From Streptomyces anulatus (lineage in GTDB: Bacteria; Actinomycetota; Actinomycetes; Streptomycetales; Streptomycetaceae), in assembly GCF_000721175.1 (NCBI RefSeq), contig NZ_JOEZ01000034.1, forward strand, positions 1-64,000: a stretch of 64,000 nt of DNA, given 5' to 3'. This document shows, one piece after another, positions 34,534-47,200 of the stretch. The position numbers and the translations under genes are program-made. The notes beneath the pieces were generated by a model. It did not search any database. It saw nothing but the letters and a program-made list of their open reading frames with translations, and was not told the DNA's origin. Every line of letters starts with the position of its first letter. Within the stretch, counting starts at the first letter, position 1.

Positions 34534-35051
34534 CAGGCCACCGCCCGCGTCGGCGGGAACCACTGCATCTCGGGCAACGGCGTGGTGACCGGGTCCAGTT
34601 CGAGATAGGACAGGTGCCGCAGGAACCGGCTGAACACCGGTGCGGCCGCCGAGGAGTCGCCCCGCACCGGCCGCGCGGCGGTCATGGCGGCGGTGAGGGA
34701 CTGCGCGTGGGGCTCCCCGTCCGGGGTCTCCACCGCGAGGTAGCGTGCGACGCGCTCCGCGCCGTACTGCAGCACCGCCTCGCCGACGAGGGCCTGGATG
34801 TGCTTGCAGAACATGCCGCGCGCACCGCCGCAGGGCCGGTTGTTGTTGGTGCTGCACGCGAACGCGTATGTCCGGGCCGCCACCGACGACACGTACACCC
34901 GCCCGATGTCCGATCCGCTGGAGACGACGCCCTGCAACCGTCCGTCGGCCAGCTCGACGAACGGCACCTTGGCCAGCTTCCGCGGCCGCGCGGGCGGCAC
35001 CACCCGCGCGGTACTCGACTTCTCCCAGACCGACAACGCGCCAACTCCCAT
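34533..35051 (-). CDS. SWIM-like zinc-finger protein
   Basis: 172 residues and the first gene of the operon. The zinc-binding segment reads FACSTNNNRPCGGARGMFCK plus HIQALV. Cys66, Cys74, Cys82 and His84 are in place, with the C-x-H half of a SWIM motif intact and the first half spaced C-x7-C. SWIM domains bind DNA or proteins. Downstream genes follow at once (TGATG). I used ATG 35051; GTG 35075 is an alternative and neither has a good ribosome binding site. Confidence 0.75.
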   Translation of the reverse strand: MGVGALSVWEKSSTARVVPPARPRKLAKVPFVELADGRLQGVVSSGSDIGRVYVSSVAARTYAFACSTNNNRPCGGARGMFCKHIQALVGEAVLQYGAERVARYLAVETPDGEPHAQSLTAAMTAARPVRGDSSAAAPVFSRFLRHLSYLELDPVTTPLPEMQWFPPTRAVA

Positions 35052-35256
35052 GCATACGAAAGGGGACGTCCGCACCGACGCGGCGGGACGACAACGAACT
35101 TAATCCCGACCACTGACATCGATACTCGTAGCGGGTTCCTGGCGGTCGTGGCTCTGCCACTGACTGACGCCGACGCGGTCGACCGTCCGTGAGCCCCGGG
35201 GTCCGGCGGCCCCGGCGCCCGGACGTCCGGCGGCCTGCTTCGGGTAAGGGAAACGG

Positions 35257-38200
35257 TCACGGACCCCAGGGGTGTCGCCTGAGCATGTGCGGGTCGATGG
35301 TGCGGGTGAGGAGGTGAAGGGGCGCGGGGCGGACGCCGGCCGCCTCCGCAGCCTCCCAGTAGGCCAGGCCCGTGGCCGCGTCGACCGGACCGTGAACGAG
35401 CGGCACATCGGCCCCGGAGGCATGGAGCAAGGACTCCAGCCGGCAGGACGCGATGGTGTCCGGCACCATCGGCTGCGCGAGATATCCGGCCACCGCGGCG
35501 GCCGGCAGTCCTTCGGCCACCTGCCGCTCCGAAGGGCCGGCACTCAGCAGCCCACCGCCGACGACCAGGACGTCCTTCGCCCGTTCCATCCGGCCGATGG
35601 CGCGAGACGTGTCGAAGCAGTGCGGGAACGAGTCGTCGACCACCGTCGTACCCGGTGCGAGCCGGCCGACGTCCAGGAGCGTGCCGCCCCCGCTGACCGC
35701 CGCGACGATCAGCCGGGCCCCGTACACGGCGTCGGGGAGCCCCTGGTCCGACTCGACCGCCTCCACGACCCCGGCGAGGCCGCGTTCCCGCAGGCTTTCG
35801 GCCAGTTCCCTCAGGCGCGGCCCACTGCCCGGCACGTCACAGAGCAGCAGCCGGGCGGGCGGCCGCTGGGCCCGGGTGAGCAGCAACTCCAGCGAGGAGC
35901 AGCCGATCGAGCCGAGCCCCACGAACGCGACGGTGAGAGAGCCCAGTTCCTGCCCGGTCGCGTCGAGAGCGGAGTGCACGGTCCTGACGACGGACACGAC
36001 AGTCGCCGCGTGACCGGTAGTGACAGCGGGGGCGGCAGGGACCGCGAGGGCCGCGGAAGCGGCAGGGACCCCGGGCAGAGCGGGGTCGGCAGGCACGCCG
36101 GGGACGGTTCCGGTCATGCCGACGGCCCGCAGGACGTCGAATCCGTATCCGGTGAGCGCGGGGATCATTCCGGCCAGGGACACGGCCCGCGCACCGAGTG
36201 ACGAAGCGAGCTCGACGCCCCGCGTGGTGTGCCCGAGGAGGTCGTCACCGGGGGCGAGTTCGTCCGCGAAGAGCGGGACGCACACGAACCCCGAACGGCC
36301 CAGCGGCGTGCGCAGAGTCTCCAGGAGCCGTGGCCGCCCGTCGGGGAACAGCAGGGTCCGCAACTCCTCGCGCGGCAGCGCCGTCCCCGGCAGGCCCGCC
36401 AGCCGGGCGAGGTCGGCCGGGGACGGCAGATAGCCGACGAGCGCGGCGTCCATCCACCGGCCCCGGCCGGGGCCGCCCCGCCGGTCGGGACGGCCGGGAC
36501 CGGGCACCGCCGAGGCCGCCGCCCGCACGAGACCGTCGCGGATCGAGTCCGCGAACGCGGCCAGTTCCTCCGGGGTGAACGCCCTCGCCGCCGCACGGAC
36601 GGTGATCCGCAGCCGCCCGTCGTCCGGACGGGCCGCGAGGAACACATCCGTACCGGCGGGAGGCGGCGTGTACGCGCTGTCGCCGTCCTCCCGGGTGACC
36701 GTCAGCGCCCCGCCGCTCTCGGGGCCCAGGGCGGAGAAGTCCAGATAGGTGAAGAAGAACTGCGAGGCCAGGGGCAGCCCGCCGGGCAGCAGCGGCACGA
36801 CCCCCTCGTACGCCCGCGCTGCGGCGACCTCGGCCGCGACGCGCCGCACATCGTCCTCGAAACCCGCGTCGTCGGGCCGCCCGGGTCCCCCTCGTCCGCC
36901 CCCGGTCACCGGACCGGCCGGCCGCAGGGGAACAGCCCTGGCGAAGGGCCCGAACACCCGGTGCGCGTCGGGCAGGGCATCGTCCCGGCCGCTCACCGCG
37001 AGACCGAGCACCAGATCCGCCCGGCCGGTGGCCGCCACGAGCGCCCGGTAGTAGGCGGTGAGCACCGGGGCGTAGAGGGTGGAGCCGGTGCGCGCGGCGA
37101 GACGGCGCAGCGCCTCCACCTGGCCGGGGCCGACCGTGAACCCGTGGGTGTGGAAGAGCGGGCTCTCGCTCGTGCCCGAAGGCGTGACGGTGCTCGTGCC
37201 GGCGGAGAGCACGGGCGGCCGGTAGGGCGCGCTCAGCCGTGCCCACCGGTCCCCGCCGGGCGGTCTGACGGAGCCCGCTCCGGGGCCCGCCGTGGTGGCG
37301 GCATCGTTGCGCTCCGCGAGCTGGACGGCGTGATCGCGGAAGGTACTGCGCAGAGGAGCAGTCGCCAGTTCCTCACCGCGGGACAGGGAGTCGTACACGG
37401 CCGTCAGCTCCCTCACCAGGAGGGCCGCGCTGTAACCGTCGCCGATGATGTGGTGCGCGTGTGCCACCAGAACGTGTTCGTCGGGTGCGACGGTGAGCAC
37501 CCGCAGGCGCAGCAGGGGCCATGCCCAGGGTTCGAATCGGCGCGCCCGTTCGGCGGTGACCCGTTCTTCCACCTGCTCCGGGTCGGTAAGGGTCTCGAAG
37601 TCGATCGGCAGACGCAGCGAGGGCGGAAGCTCCTGCTGGACGGCCGGGCGCGCCCCGGCGGGGAAGACCGTACGCAGCATCGGATGGCGTCCGACGAGCG
37701 TGTCCACCGCGCTCTGGAAGCGGGCGGGGTCGAGGCGGCCGTGCAGCCGCAACCGCGTGAGCCCGGACGATGTCGCACCCGGTGCCATGGCTTCGGCCAG
37801 CAGGAAGCCCCGCTGGGTGGGGGTGAGCGGGAACGGCGCGGGACTCCCCGCCGGATCGAGGCTCCGGAGGCGGGCGGCGGTTCCATCGCGTTCCCGTGCC
37901 GGTGCGTTCGCCGCGGCGTCGACGCCCGCGTCCACCGCGCCCGCGAGGGCCGCGAGCGTACGGTGACGGTAGATCACGGTCGGCCGGGGGAGCGGCCCGC
38001 TCTGCTTCTCCAGCTGGGCGAACACCTCCAGCACGAGCAGGGAGTCGCCGCCGAGGGCGAAGAAGTCGTCCTCGCGGCACACGTCTTCGGTCCGGAGCAG
38101 GGCGGACCAGATGGCGGCCAGCCGGACCTCGGTCGCAGTGCGGGGCGGGGTACGGACGTCTCCCGCACGGGCGCCGAGGCCGGTATCCGTGTCCGCGCCG

Positions 38201-41200
38201 GGCGGGACGGCAGCTTCCTGGAAGGGCTGGAGAGTCTGCTGGCTCAGCGCACGGCGGTCGATCTTGCCCGTGCTCGTGAGCGGCATCCTGCCGACACGGG
38301 TGATCCGGGACGGAAGCATGTAACCAGGCAGCGATTTCGCCAGATGGAGCCGCAGCGCCACGGCATCCGCACCGGACGGGCCGGGCCCGGGGGTCACGAA
38401 GGCGGTGAGGCGGCCGTCCTGGGCGAGGACGACGGCGCGGGTGATGTCCGGGTGGGTCTCGAGCACCGCCTCGATCTCTCCCGGCTCGACCCGGTTGCCC
38501 CGGATCTTCACCTGGTCGTCCAGCCGCCCGAGGAACTCCAGGGTGCCGTCCTCGGAACACCGCACCCGGTCGCCGCTGCGGTACCAGCGCCGCCCGCGCC
38601 GGACCGTGAACGCGGCCTCGGTCAGGGCCGGTTCGCCGAGATACCCCGGGGTCAGGCCGATTCCGGAGATGAGGAGCTCGCCGGCCTCACCGGGCCGCAG
38701 GCACTCCCCGCCGGGGCCGACGACCTCCACCTCCGTGCCCGAGACCGGGCGGCCGATGGGGAGCCGCCGCACCTGGTCGCCGGGCCGGGCACGGATGATG
38801 TGGCAGCTCGTGTTGATGGTCGCCTCGGTCGGGCCGTACAGGTTGGCGATGTGCTGGCCGGTGCCGAAGAGGTCGAACCAGCGGCGTACGTGGGCGGGTG
38901 ACAGGGCCTCGCCGCCGACATGGATCCACCGGAGAGCGGCCAGGTCCGGCCGAGGCGCGCCGTGCCGCACCCGTTCCTCGGAAGCGCTGAGGAGCTGCTC
39001 CCAGAGGGTGGGGACGGAGCTCCAGACGGTGATCCGGCTGTGTTCGACGTACGTCAGCAGCCGGTCGGGATCGCGCAGCAGGTCCCAGGCCACCGTGACC
39101 ACGGTGGCGCCGACGAGCAGCGGGGCGAGGAGCTGGCGGACGGAGGCGTCGAAGCAGGGCGAGGCGGTCTGGGCGAGCCGGTCGTGCTCGTCGTACCCGA
39201 AGGTGCCGATCGCCCAGTTGAGGTAGTTCTCCATCGACCGGTGGGTGATGGGCACGGCCTTGGGCCTGCCGGTGGATCCGGAAGTGAAGATCACATAGGC
39301 GGTCTCGCCGGCGTCGACCGGGCCGTCGGGTGCGGGTCCCCCGTCCGGGGCCAGGACCCACCCGGCGGCCCGGCCCGCGCCCGCGGCGCAACCCTGCCGC
39401 GCATCCGACGGGAGCGGCGGGGAAGCGTCGACGGACACCAGGGTGACGTCGCCGAGCGTGTCGCCCACCGCCCGGGTGGCGGCGTGACAGAGCACCGTAC
39501 GGGCCCCCGAGCGCGTGAGCTGGTCCACCAGCCGCGCGGTCGGGTGACCGGCGTCCAGCGGAACCCAGCCCGCCCCGGCGCGCAGGGCCGCGACGACCGA
39601 GACCACGGTGTCGGCGCCGGGCTCGGTGAGCAGCCCGACCAGGCTTCCCGGAGTGACGCCGCGGGCCAGGAGCGAGGCCGCGAGGGCGTGGGAGGCGCGG
39701 TCGAGTTCGGCGTACGTCAGGGTGGCGTCGCCGGTGTCGACGGCGACCGCGTCCGGGGTGGCCCGGAACCGCCCGACCAGCCGGCGCACGAGGGTGGCGG
39801 ATCGGGTGTCCCGGTGTGGCGGGTCTTCCGGTGCTTCCGTGACAGCCGGTGCGGCGGAAGCGGGCTCGCTCCGTACGGCTCCGGCGCCGGACAGGGACCG
39901 GACCGGGGGAAGGTCCGGGACGTCGGGCCGAGGCCCGACGAGAGCGGCCAACTCGTCGTGGAAGTCGCGGTCCAGGCGGGCCACCGTCGCCGGGGCGAAG
40001 AGCCGGACGGGGAAGTTCCACGAGAAGCGCAGGACCGTCTCGTCCTGCCAGCACAGCAGGCTCAGGCGTGTCGCGGCGGTGGCGGTGCCGGCGGCGGTCG
40101 GCCGCACCTTCACCGGACAATGCTCGTCCAGGGCAGCGGGGAAGCGCGAGAAACTGAAGCCGGCCGGGCTCACCGTCCGGGGTCCGGCCCCGGACGGGCC
40201 CGCCGGAAGCAGCCGCGCCAGGTCAAGGCCGGTGGGGCTCGCGTGTTTCTCGCCCTCCAGCCAGATCCCCGCCAGCCGCTCGGCCAGGGCCCCGACCGGC
40301 TCGTCCGGGTCCGTCCCGCACAGCAGGGGAAGGGTGTCGGCGAGCGGCCCCACGAGCCGGTCCAGACCGGGCATCCGCCCCTCCCGCCGGGCACGGGCCA
40401 CGTTCACCGCGATCTCCCGCTGTCCGCTCCACCGGGCAAGACAGCGCACGTGCACGGCGAGCAGCAGATGGAACAGGCTCACCCCGTGAGCCGCGGCCCG
40501 CTTCTCCAACGCGGCGGTCAGCACCGCGTCGAGGGCGCTCTGACGCGTGGCCAGGGGAGCCGTCGGAAGGGCGGCCGGATCACCGTCGTACGGCAGGTGC
40601 AGCGGCTCGCGCCGGGAGGCCAGCCGCTCCGACCAGTACCGCCGGTCGTCGGCGAGAGCCCTCGCGCCGTCCGTGGAGGACCGCTCATCGGCGGCAGCGG
40701 TCGCGTACCGCGCGAAGTCGGTGCCGAGCGGGGGCAGCGTCGGTGCGTGCCCGTACTCGGGCCCGTGGGCGAGGGCGGTGTAGAGCGACCAGAGTTCCCC
40801 GGTGAGGACGTTGAGGCTGTATCCGTCACCGGCCGCATGGTGGATCACCAGCACCAGATGGGACAGCTCCGGGCTCTCCCGGGCGAGGACGGCGCGTACG
40901 GGTGGCTCGGTGGCGAGGTCGAACGGCCGGTTGCACAGGGCTGTTTCGAGCTCCTCGATACGCCCGGAAAGCTCCTGTACCTCGTACCAGGTGGAGAGAG
41001 CGGCGGGCGGTGCGACGTACTGCCGCGGTGTCGCCGAGCCGATCCCGTCCGGGGTGCTCCCGATGCTCTCGACGCGGATCCGCAGCATGGTGTGCCGGTC
41101 GGCGAGCGCGGCGAGCGCCCGGCCCAGGAGCCGGGTGTCCAGGGGGCCTTGCACGGTCTGGCGGACGTAGCCGTGGGCCGGCACCTCCGGGTGGAGCCGG

Positions 41201-44200
41201 CTGCTGGTGTACAGGGCCCGTTGGACGGGGGTGAGCGGGAAGGGAACCCCCTGCGGCACAGGAGCGTGCACAGCAGGCACAGCGGCGGGCCCAGGAGTCG
41301 GCACCGGAGCCGGGGAGGGGGTTGTGTCGAGGTGCGCGGCCAGCTCGGCGACGGTCCGGTACTCGAAGAACAGCGTGGCGGGCAGGGGCCTGTCCAGCTC
41401 CCGTTCGAGCTGCTTGACGAGGTCGACGGCGGCGAGTGAGTCGAGGCCGAGGGTGAGGAACGGCTCGTCGTCGGGGATCCCGGCGGGAGGCAGGCGCAGC
41501 GCTGCGGCCAGCAGCCGTCGGAGCAACGCTTCGGTACCGGTACGGGGCCGGGCCCCCGGCCGCGTACTCCGGCTCACGCTCGTGGCGGTGGCGGGGCTGG
41601 GGCTGGGCGCCCGGCGCGGGGTCGCCGGATCCGTTCCCGTGGCTGCTGCCGTCGCGGGCGAGGGCGTCAGGACCGCAGGTCGCGGGGACGGCGTGAGGTC
41701 GGCGAGCAGCAGCTGAGCCGTGTCGACGCCGCATGCCGTACGCAGTGCCGCCAGCGCGGCAGCGGGGGCAACGGGCCGGCCTCCGGCGCTCCGTACAGCG
41801 GTGGAGCCCTCATCCGCCCCGGTGCCGATGGCCGCTGCCATGCCGGTCCCGGCGAACGCGGCGAGGTTCACCGACTGCCAGGGCCTGCCCGCGTGGCGTT
41901 CCGACGCGGCGAACGCGTCGAGGAAGGCGTTGGCACCGGCGTAGTCGCCCAGCGCGCCCGCCAGACCGGGCAGCACGGCGCTGACGGAGGAGAACGCGAT
42001 ACGGACCGCCGGGTCGAGCCCGTGCCGGCGCAGGGCCAGCGACAGCAGCAGAGTGCCCCGGGTCTTGGCCGCCAGGACGTCCGCCGTCTCCTCCGCGCAC
42101 CTGTTCCGCAGGGTGCCCGGCCGCACCACCCCCGCGGCGTGGAAGAGGGCGTCGAGGCGGGGCAGTCCGGCGAGGAGCGCGTCGACCTCCCGCTCCACCG
42201 AGACGTCGGCCACGCGGTAGTGGACGGTGGCGCCCAGCGAGCGGAGTTCCTCGGCCAGCCCTTCGGGCGGGTGCGGGGAGCGCCCGGCGAGCACGAGAGT
42301 CGGGCGGCCCCGGCCGGCGAGGTCGCGGGCGAGCGCGGCACCGATTCCGCCGCCGCCTCCGGTGATGAGGAACGTGCCGTCGGGCGGCAGCACCGATCGC
42401 GTCGCACCGGTCGGTGCTGGGTCGCCGCCGTTCGTCAGCGGTACGAAGCGGCGGGTGAGCCTGCGCCCCGCCCGCCAGGCGACGGTGGCGGCCCTGCCCG
42501 GAGTGCCGCCCGACGCCAGCTCGGCCAGCACGGCCGCCAGGCGCTGGGACGGGGTGTCCAGCGAACAGAGGTCGACGGCGACGGCCGAAGCGCCCGGAGT
42601 CTCCTGCGGCAGGGCCAGCAGGAGTCCGCCGAGGACGGCGTGGGCCGGCCGTGCACGTTCCCGTACGGCCCTAGTGACCTGCACGTCCTCGGTCACCACC
42701 AACAGCCGGTCCGCACGCGTCTCGTCCAACCGTGCGAGCGCCTCGTCGAAGGCGGCCAGCGCGGCGTCCTGGGCCCGGCCGAGCGCGTCGCCGGTGTCCT
42801 GACCGGGAGCGGGCCCGGCCACCAGGACCACGGCGTCCGGCGGCCCGTCGCCCGGTTCGTACCTCCGGATGCCCTCGGCGGCGAGCTGCGAGGCGAGCCG
42901 GTCGACGAACGCGGAGTCCGGTCCGGTCAGCAGCACCGAGCGCACGGCCCCCGCCGCGTTTGCGGGCAGCGGGGCGTCCTCCCACAGGACCCGGTGCAGG
43001 AGAGGGCTCGAGGGCGGAGGACCGGGCCAGTACCGGCTGCGCTGGAAGGGGTAGGTGGGCAGGGGAATCCGGCGGTGCCCCGCGTCGAGGGCGGTGCGGT
43101 CCAGCGGTACGCCGAGCGACCACAGGCGGCCGACGGTTTCCAGGAGCGCCGTGCGCCCGCCGTGCCCGTCACCGGGGGGCCGCTCCGTGTCCGCGCGGTC
43201 GCCCGGACGTCCCGGAAGGGCGCACATCACCGTCGTTCGGCCGCTGGACGCGCTGGACGCGCCGGAATCTTCGGGCGTATCGGATGGGGTGGATGGACCG
43301 GAGGCAGAGGGAGAGGCAGAGGCCCCGCCGACGTGCGCCACCGGTGTGCCGGCCAGGTGTCCTCCCGTCGCCCCGCGGACCGCACCCGACAGGGTCGCGC
43401 CGTGGCCGATCTCCACGAAGGTGCCGTACCCCTCCCGGGCCAGGCGCTCCACGGCCGCCCCGAACACCACCGGGCGTTCGGCGTGCTCGCGCAGGTATTC
43501 CGGGCCGAGGACCGGCTGCCACTCGGCGGTGACGGTGCTCATGAGCGGGACGGACGGGGCCCGCGGGGCCAGCGCACGGGCCGCGTCGGCGAGAAGGTCG
43601 CCGACCGGCCTCATCAGCGGTGAGTGGAAGGCCCGGGAGACCCGCAGACGACGGGTGGGGACGCCCTGGGCGTCGAGGCCGAGGGCGGCGCGCTCCACGG
43701 CGGAGACGGTCCCGGAGAGGACCTGGAGCCCGGGACCGTTGTACGCGGCCACGGCGAGCGCCCCGTCGGACGCCGCCACCGCCGCGGCGACCGCGTCCTC
43801 GCCTCCGCGGACGGCGATCATGGCGCCCGGCTCGGTGAACGTACCCATGAGACGGCCGCGTTCGGCCGCGAACCGTACCGCCTCCGGAAGGCTCAGCACC
43901 CCGCTGACACAGGCGGCGGTGATCTCCCCGACGCTGTGCCCGGCGACCGCGTCGGGTTCCACGCCCCACGTGCGCAACTGGCGGGCGAGTGCCACCCCGG
44001 AGGCGACGAGGAGCGGCTGCGCCACCTCCGTCACGGCCTGTGCGGCGGCGTCCACCTCCGGATCCAGCCCCCAGTCCAGCAGGGTCCGGCCGCACACCGG
44101 ACCGAGGACCGCGGACGCCTCGTCGAACGTGTCCCGGAACACCGACGCCGTTCGGTACAGCGCCAGGTCCTGGCCGGGGAACTGCGATCCCTGTCCGGGA

Positions 44201-47200
44201 AACAGGAAGACCACGCGCTGCCGGGAACGGACGACGCTCCCGACGTGCCCGCCCGCTTCGCCGCTCCCGGCGGCGATGGCGGCGAGCCGTTCGCGCAGAT
44301 CACCGTCCGCGATGACGGCGAGCCGGTGGGGACCCTCGTCCCGGGATGTGCTCGCGGTCCGGCAGACGTCGCCCTCGCGCAGGTGCGGACGGCTTTCCAG
44401 GTGGGCGGTGAGCTGGGCCACCGCGTCCCGCAGCCCGCCCGCACTGCGCGCCGAGAGGGTCAGCAAGTGAGGTGCCTCGACGGCGGCTTCGCCCGCTGCG
44501 TCCGGCGACAGCGAGGCCGGGACTGCCGGGAGAGGTGAGGGCTGCGGGAGCGGCGCCTGCTCGAGGACGGCATGGGCATTCGTACCGCCGAAACCGAACG
44601 CGTTGATCCCCGCGACGAGGGGCCCGGCGGACGTCCAGTCCCGGGCCTCGGTCACCACGGAGAAACCGGCGGGGGCGAGGCCCCGGGACGCCGGGGCGTG
44701 GTGCAGGGACGGCGGCAGCCTGCGGTGGCCCAGGGCCAGCACGACCTTCACCAGCGCGGGCAGCGCGGCGGCGTTCAGCAGATGCCCGATGTTCGTCTTC
44801 ACCGAACCGAGCAACCGAGGCTCGCCGTCGGGCCGTACGGGAAAGGCGTGGGCGAGGGACCGCAGCTCGATCGGGTCCCCCACAGCCGTGCCGGTCCCGT
44901 GGGACTCCACATACGTCACCGACGCGGGGTCCACGCCCGCCGCCTCGTACGCCCGGGTGATGGCCTCGCGCTGCCGCAGCGGATTGGGCGCCATGAGGCT
45001 CATCGACCGGCCGTCGTTGTTGACGGCCGTGCCCCGGACCACCGCGAGCACCGGATCATCCGCGAGCCGGGCCGCGTCGAGGCGCGTCAGGACGATGGCC
45101 GCGCCTCCCTCGCCGGGCACGAAGCCGTCGGCGTCGGCGCTGAACGCGCGGCTGCGCCCGGTGGGGGACAGGGCCCCCGCCTCCTCCAGCAACCGGTGCG
45201 GGGCGGAGGTCAGGTGGAGGTTGACCCCGCCGACGACGGCGAGGTCGCACTCGCCGTCCAGGAGGCTGCGCCGGGCCAGATGCAGGGCCACCAGGCCCGA
45301 GGAGCAGGCGGTGTCCACGGCGAGCGCGGGACCGTCGAGGTCCAGGCTCTGGGAGACGCGGGCGGCGATGAGGGCGGGCAGATTCCCGGTGAGCGCGGTG
45401 GACGGCGGCGGAGACCCGTCGGACGAGGCCCGTTCCAGGACCTCCCGGTAGCCGCTGTCCCCGGCCGCCGCGAACACACCGATCCTGCGGCCGCGCCGAC
45501 GGGGCCCCGCGTATCCGGCACGTTCGAGGGCCTCGTGCGCGAGTTCGAGGAAGAGCCGCGCCTGCGGGTCGAGTGCGCGCGCCTCGTCCTCACCGATGCC
45601 GAAGTAGCCGGCGTCGAAGGCGGCCGGGTCCTCCAGCAGCGCCGCCCAGCGCTTCCGGGGAGCCGTCGGCCCGGCCCCCGGACGGTCGTGGCCGTCGCCC
45701 CAACGCCCGTGCGGTACGGGAGTGACGGCGTCGTGCCCGTCGACGAGTAGGTCCCAGAAGGCCTCGGGGGTGTCGGCGCCGGGAAACCGGCAGGCCATCC
45801 CGATGACGGCCGTCGAGGTGGTGGCTTCGGGGCAAGCGGGTGTGGAGGTGGCGGCCGGGTCCGTCCCGGGGGCGACCGTCAGAAGGTGACCGGCGAGGGC
45901 GGTGACCGTGCCGTGGTCACGGATGACCGCCGGTGGCAGCGTCACACCGAAGGCGTCCTCCAGCGCCACCAGCACCTCCATGGCCTTCAGCGACGTCCCC
46001 CCGAGGCCGCCGAACGACTCGTGCGCCCCGATCGACGCGGCGGGCCGGTCCAGTACCCGCGCCCACACCTCCCGCACGGCTTCGACGGTCTCGGCCCACG
46101 TCCGGGGCGCCTCCGCGACGGTCTCGGCCCGTGCCCGGGGCGCCTCCGCGCGGGGCTCCGCCGACGACCGCGGCGCTTCCGCCCGGCCGGGAGCCTCGGT
46201 CGGGAGACCATCGCCGTCACCCGCCCGCCGCCAACCGGCCGCGAACTCGCCCGTCTCGAAGCGCTCCCGCAACCGCCGGCGCTGCAGCTTGCCACTCGTC
46301 GTACGAGGGAACGCCCCCGGCGGCAGGGCCAGCACCCGCACGTCGTCATGGAACAGGGCCTCGCGCACCCGCGCCGCGACGCGTTCGAGCACCTCCGCCG
46401 CGTCGCGCGGGGGCCGCGCCCAGGGGACGAACACCACGACGCGCTCCGCACCGCTGACCGGGTCGGTCGAACCGACCACCGCCGGGGCGCCGGGCGGCAG
46501 CCCGGGTGTCGCCGCCGCGACCGCCTCCACGTCCGTGGCGTGGAAGGTGCGGCCGTTGAGGAACAGCACGTCCTTGTGGCGGCCCGTGACGCACAGCCGC
46601 CCGTCCCGCAGGAACCCGAGATCACCGGTGCGGAGCCACCCCTCGGCGAACACCTCCGCGCTCACGCCGGGAAGGCGGTGGTAGCCACGGGCCAGTTGGG
46701 GGCCGCTCACCATGATGTGGCCGACCCGCCGGTCCCCGAGGACGGTTCCCGCGTCATCGACGATGCGCACGGCGCAGCCCGTCACGGGCCGCCCCACGTC
46801 CATCAACTCGACGGCTCCTTCGCCCGGTCCGGCGTCCACCGCCACTCCACCGCTCAACGACGCCCGGTCCAGGACCAACGGCACGGCCACCTCTCCCGGC
46901 GGCGGGAAGGTCACCGCCAGCGTCGCCTCCGCCAGGCCGTAGACGGGCTGGGCCGCCGCCGGATCCAGTCCGGCCGCCCGTGTCCTGAGGGCGAAGGCAC
47001 GCCACACCGCGGGCGCGATCGGCTCCGCCCCGACCAGGAGCAGCCGTACGGCGGAGAGGTCCAGCCGGGCCAGGACCTCGTCGGGAACACGGCGCACGGC
47101 CAGCGCCAGCGCGAAGTTGGCCGCGGACAGCACCGTGGCCCGGTGCCGGGCCGCCACCTCGAACCACACGCGGGGCCGCTTGGCGAACGTCAACGGACCG

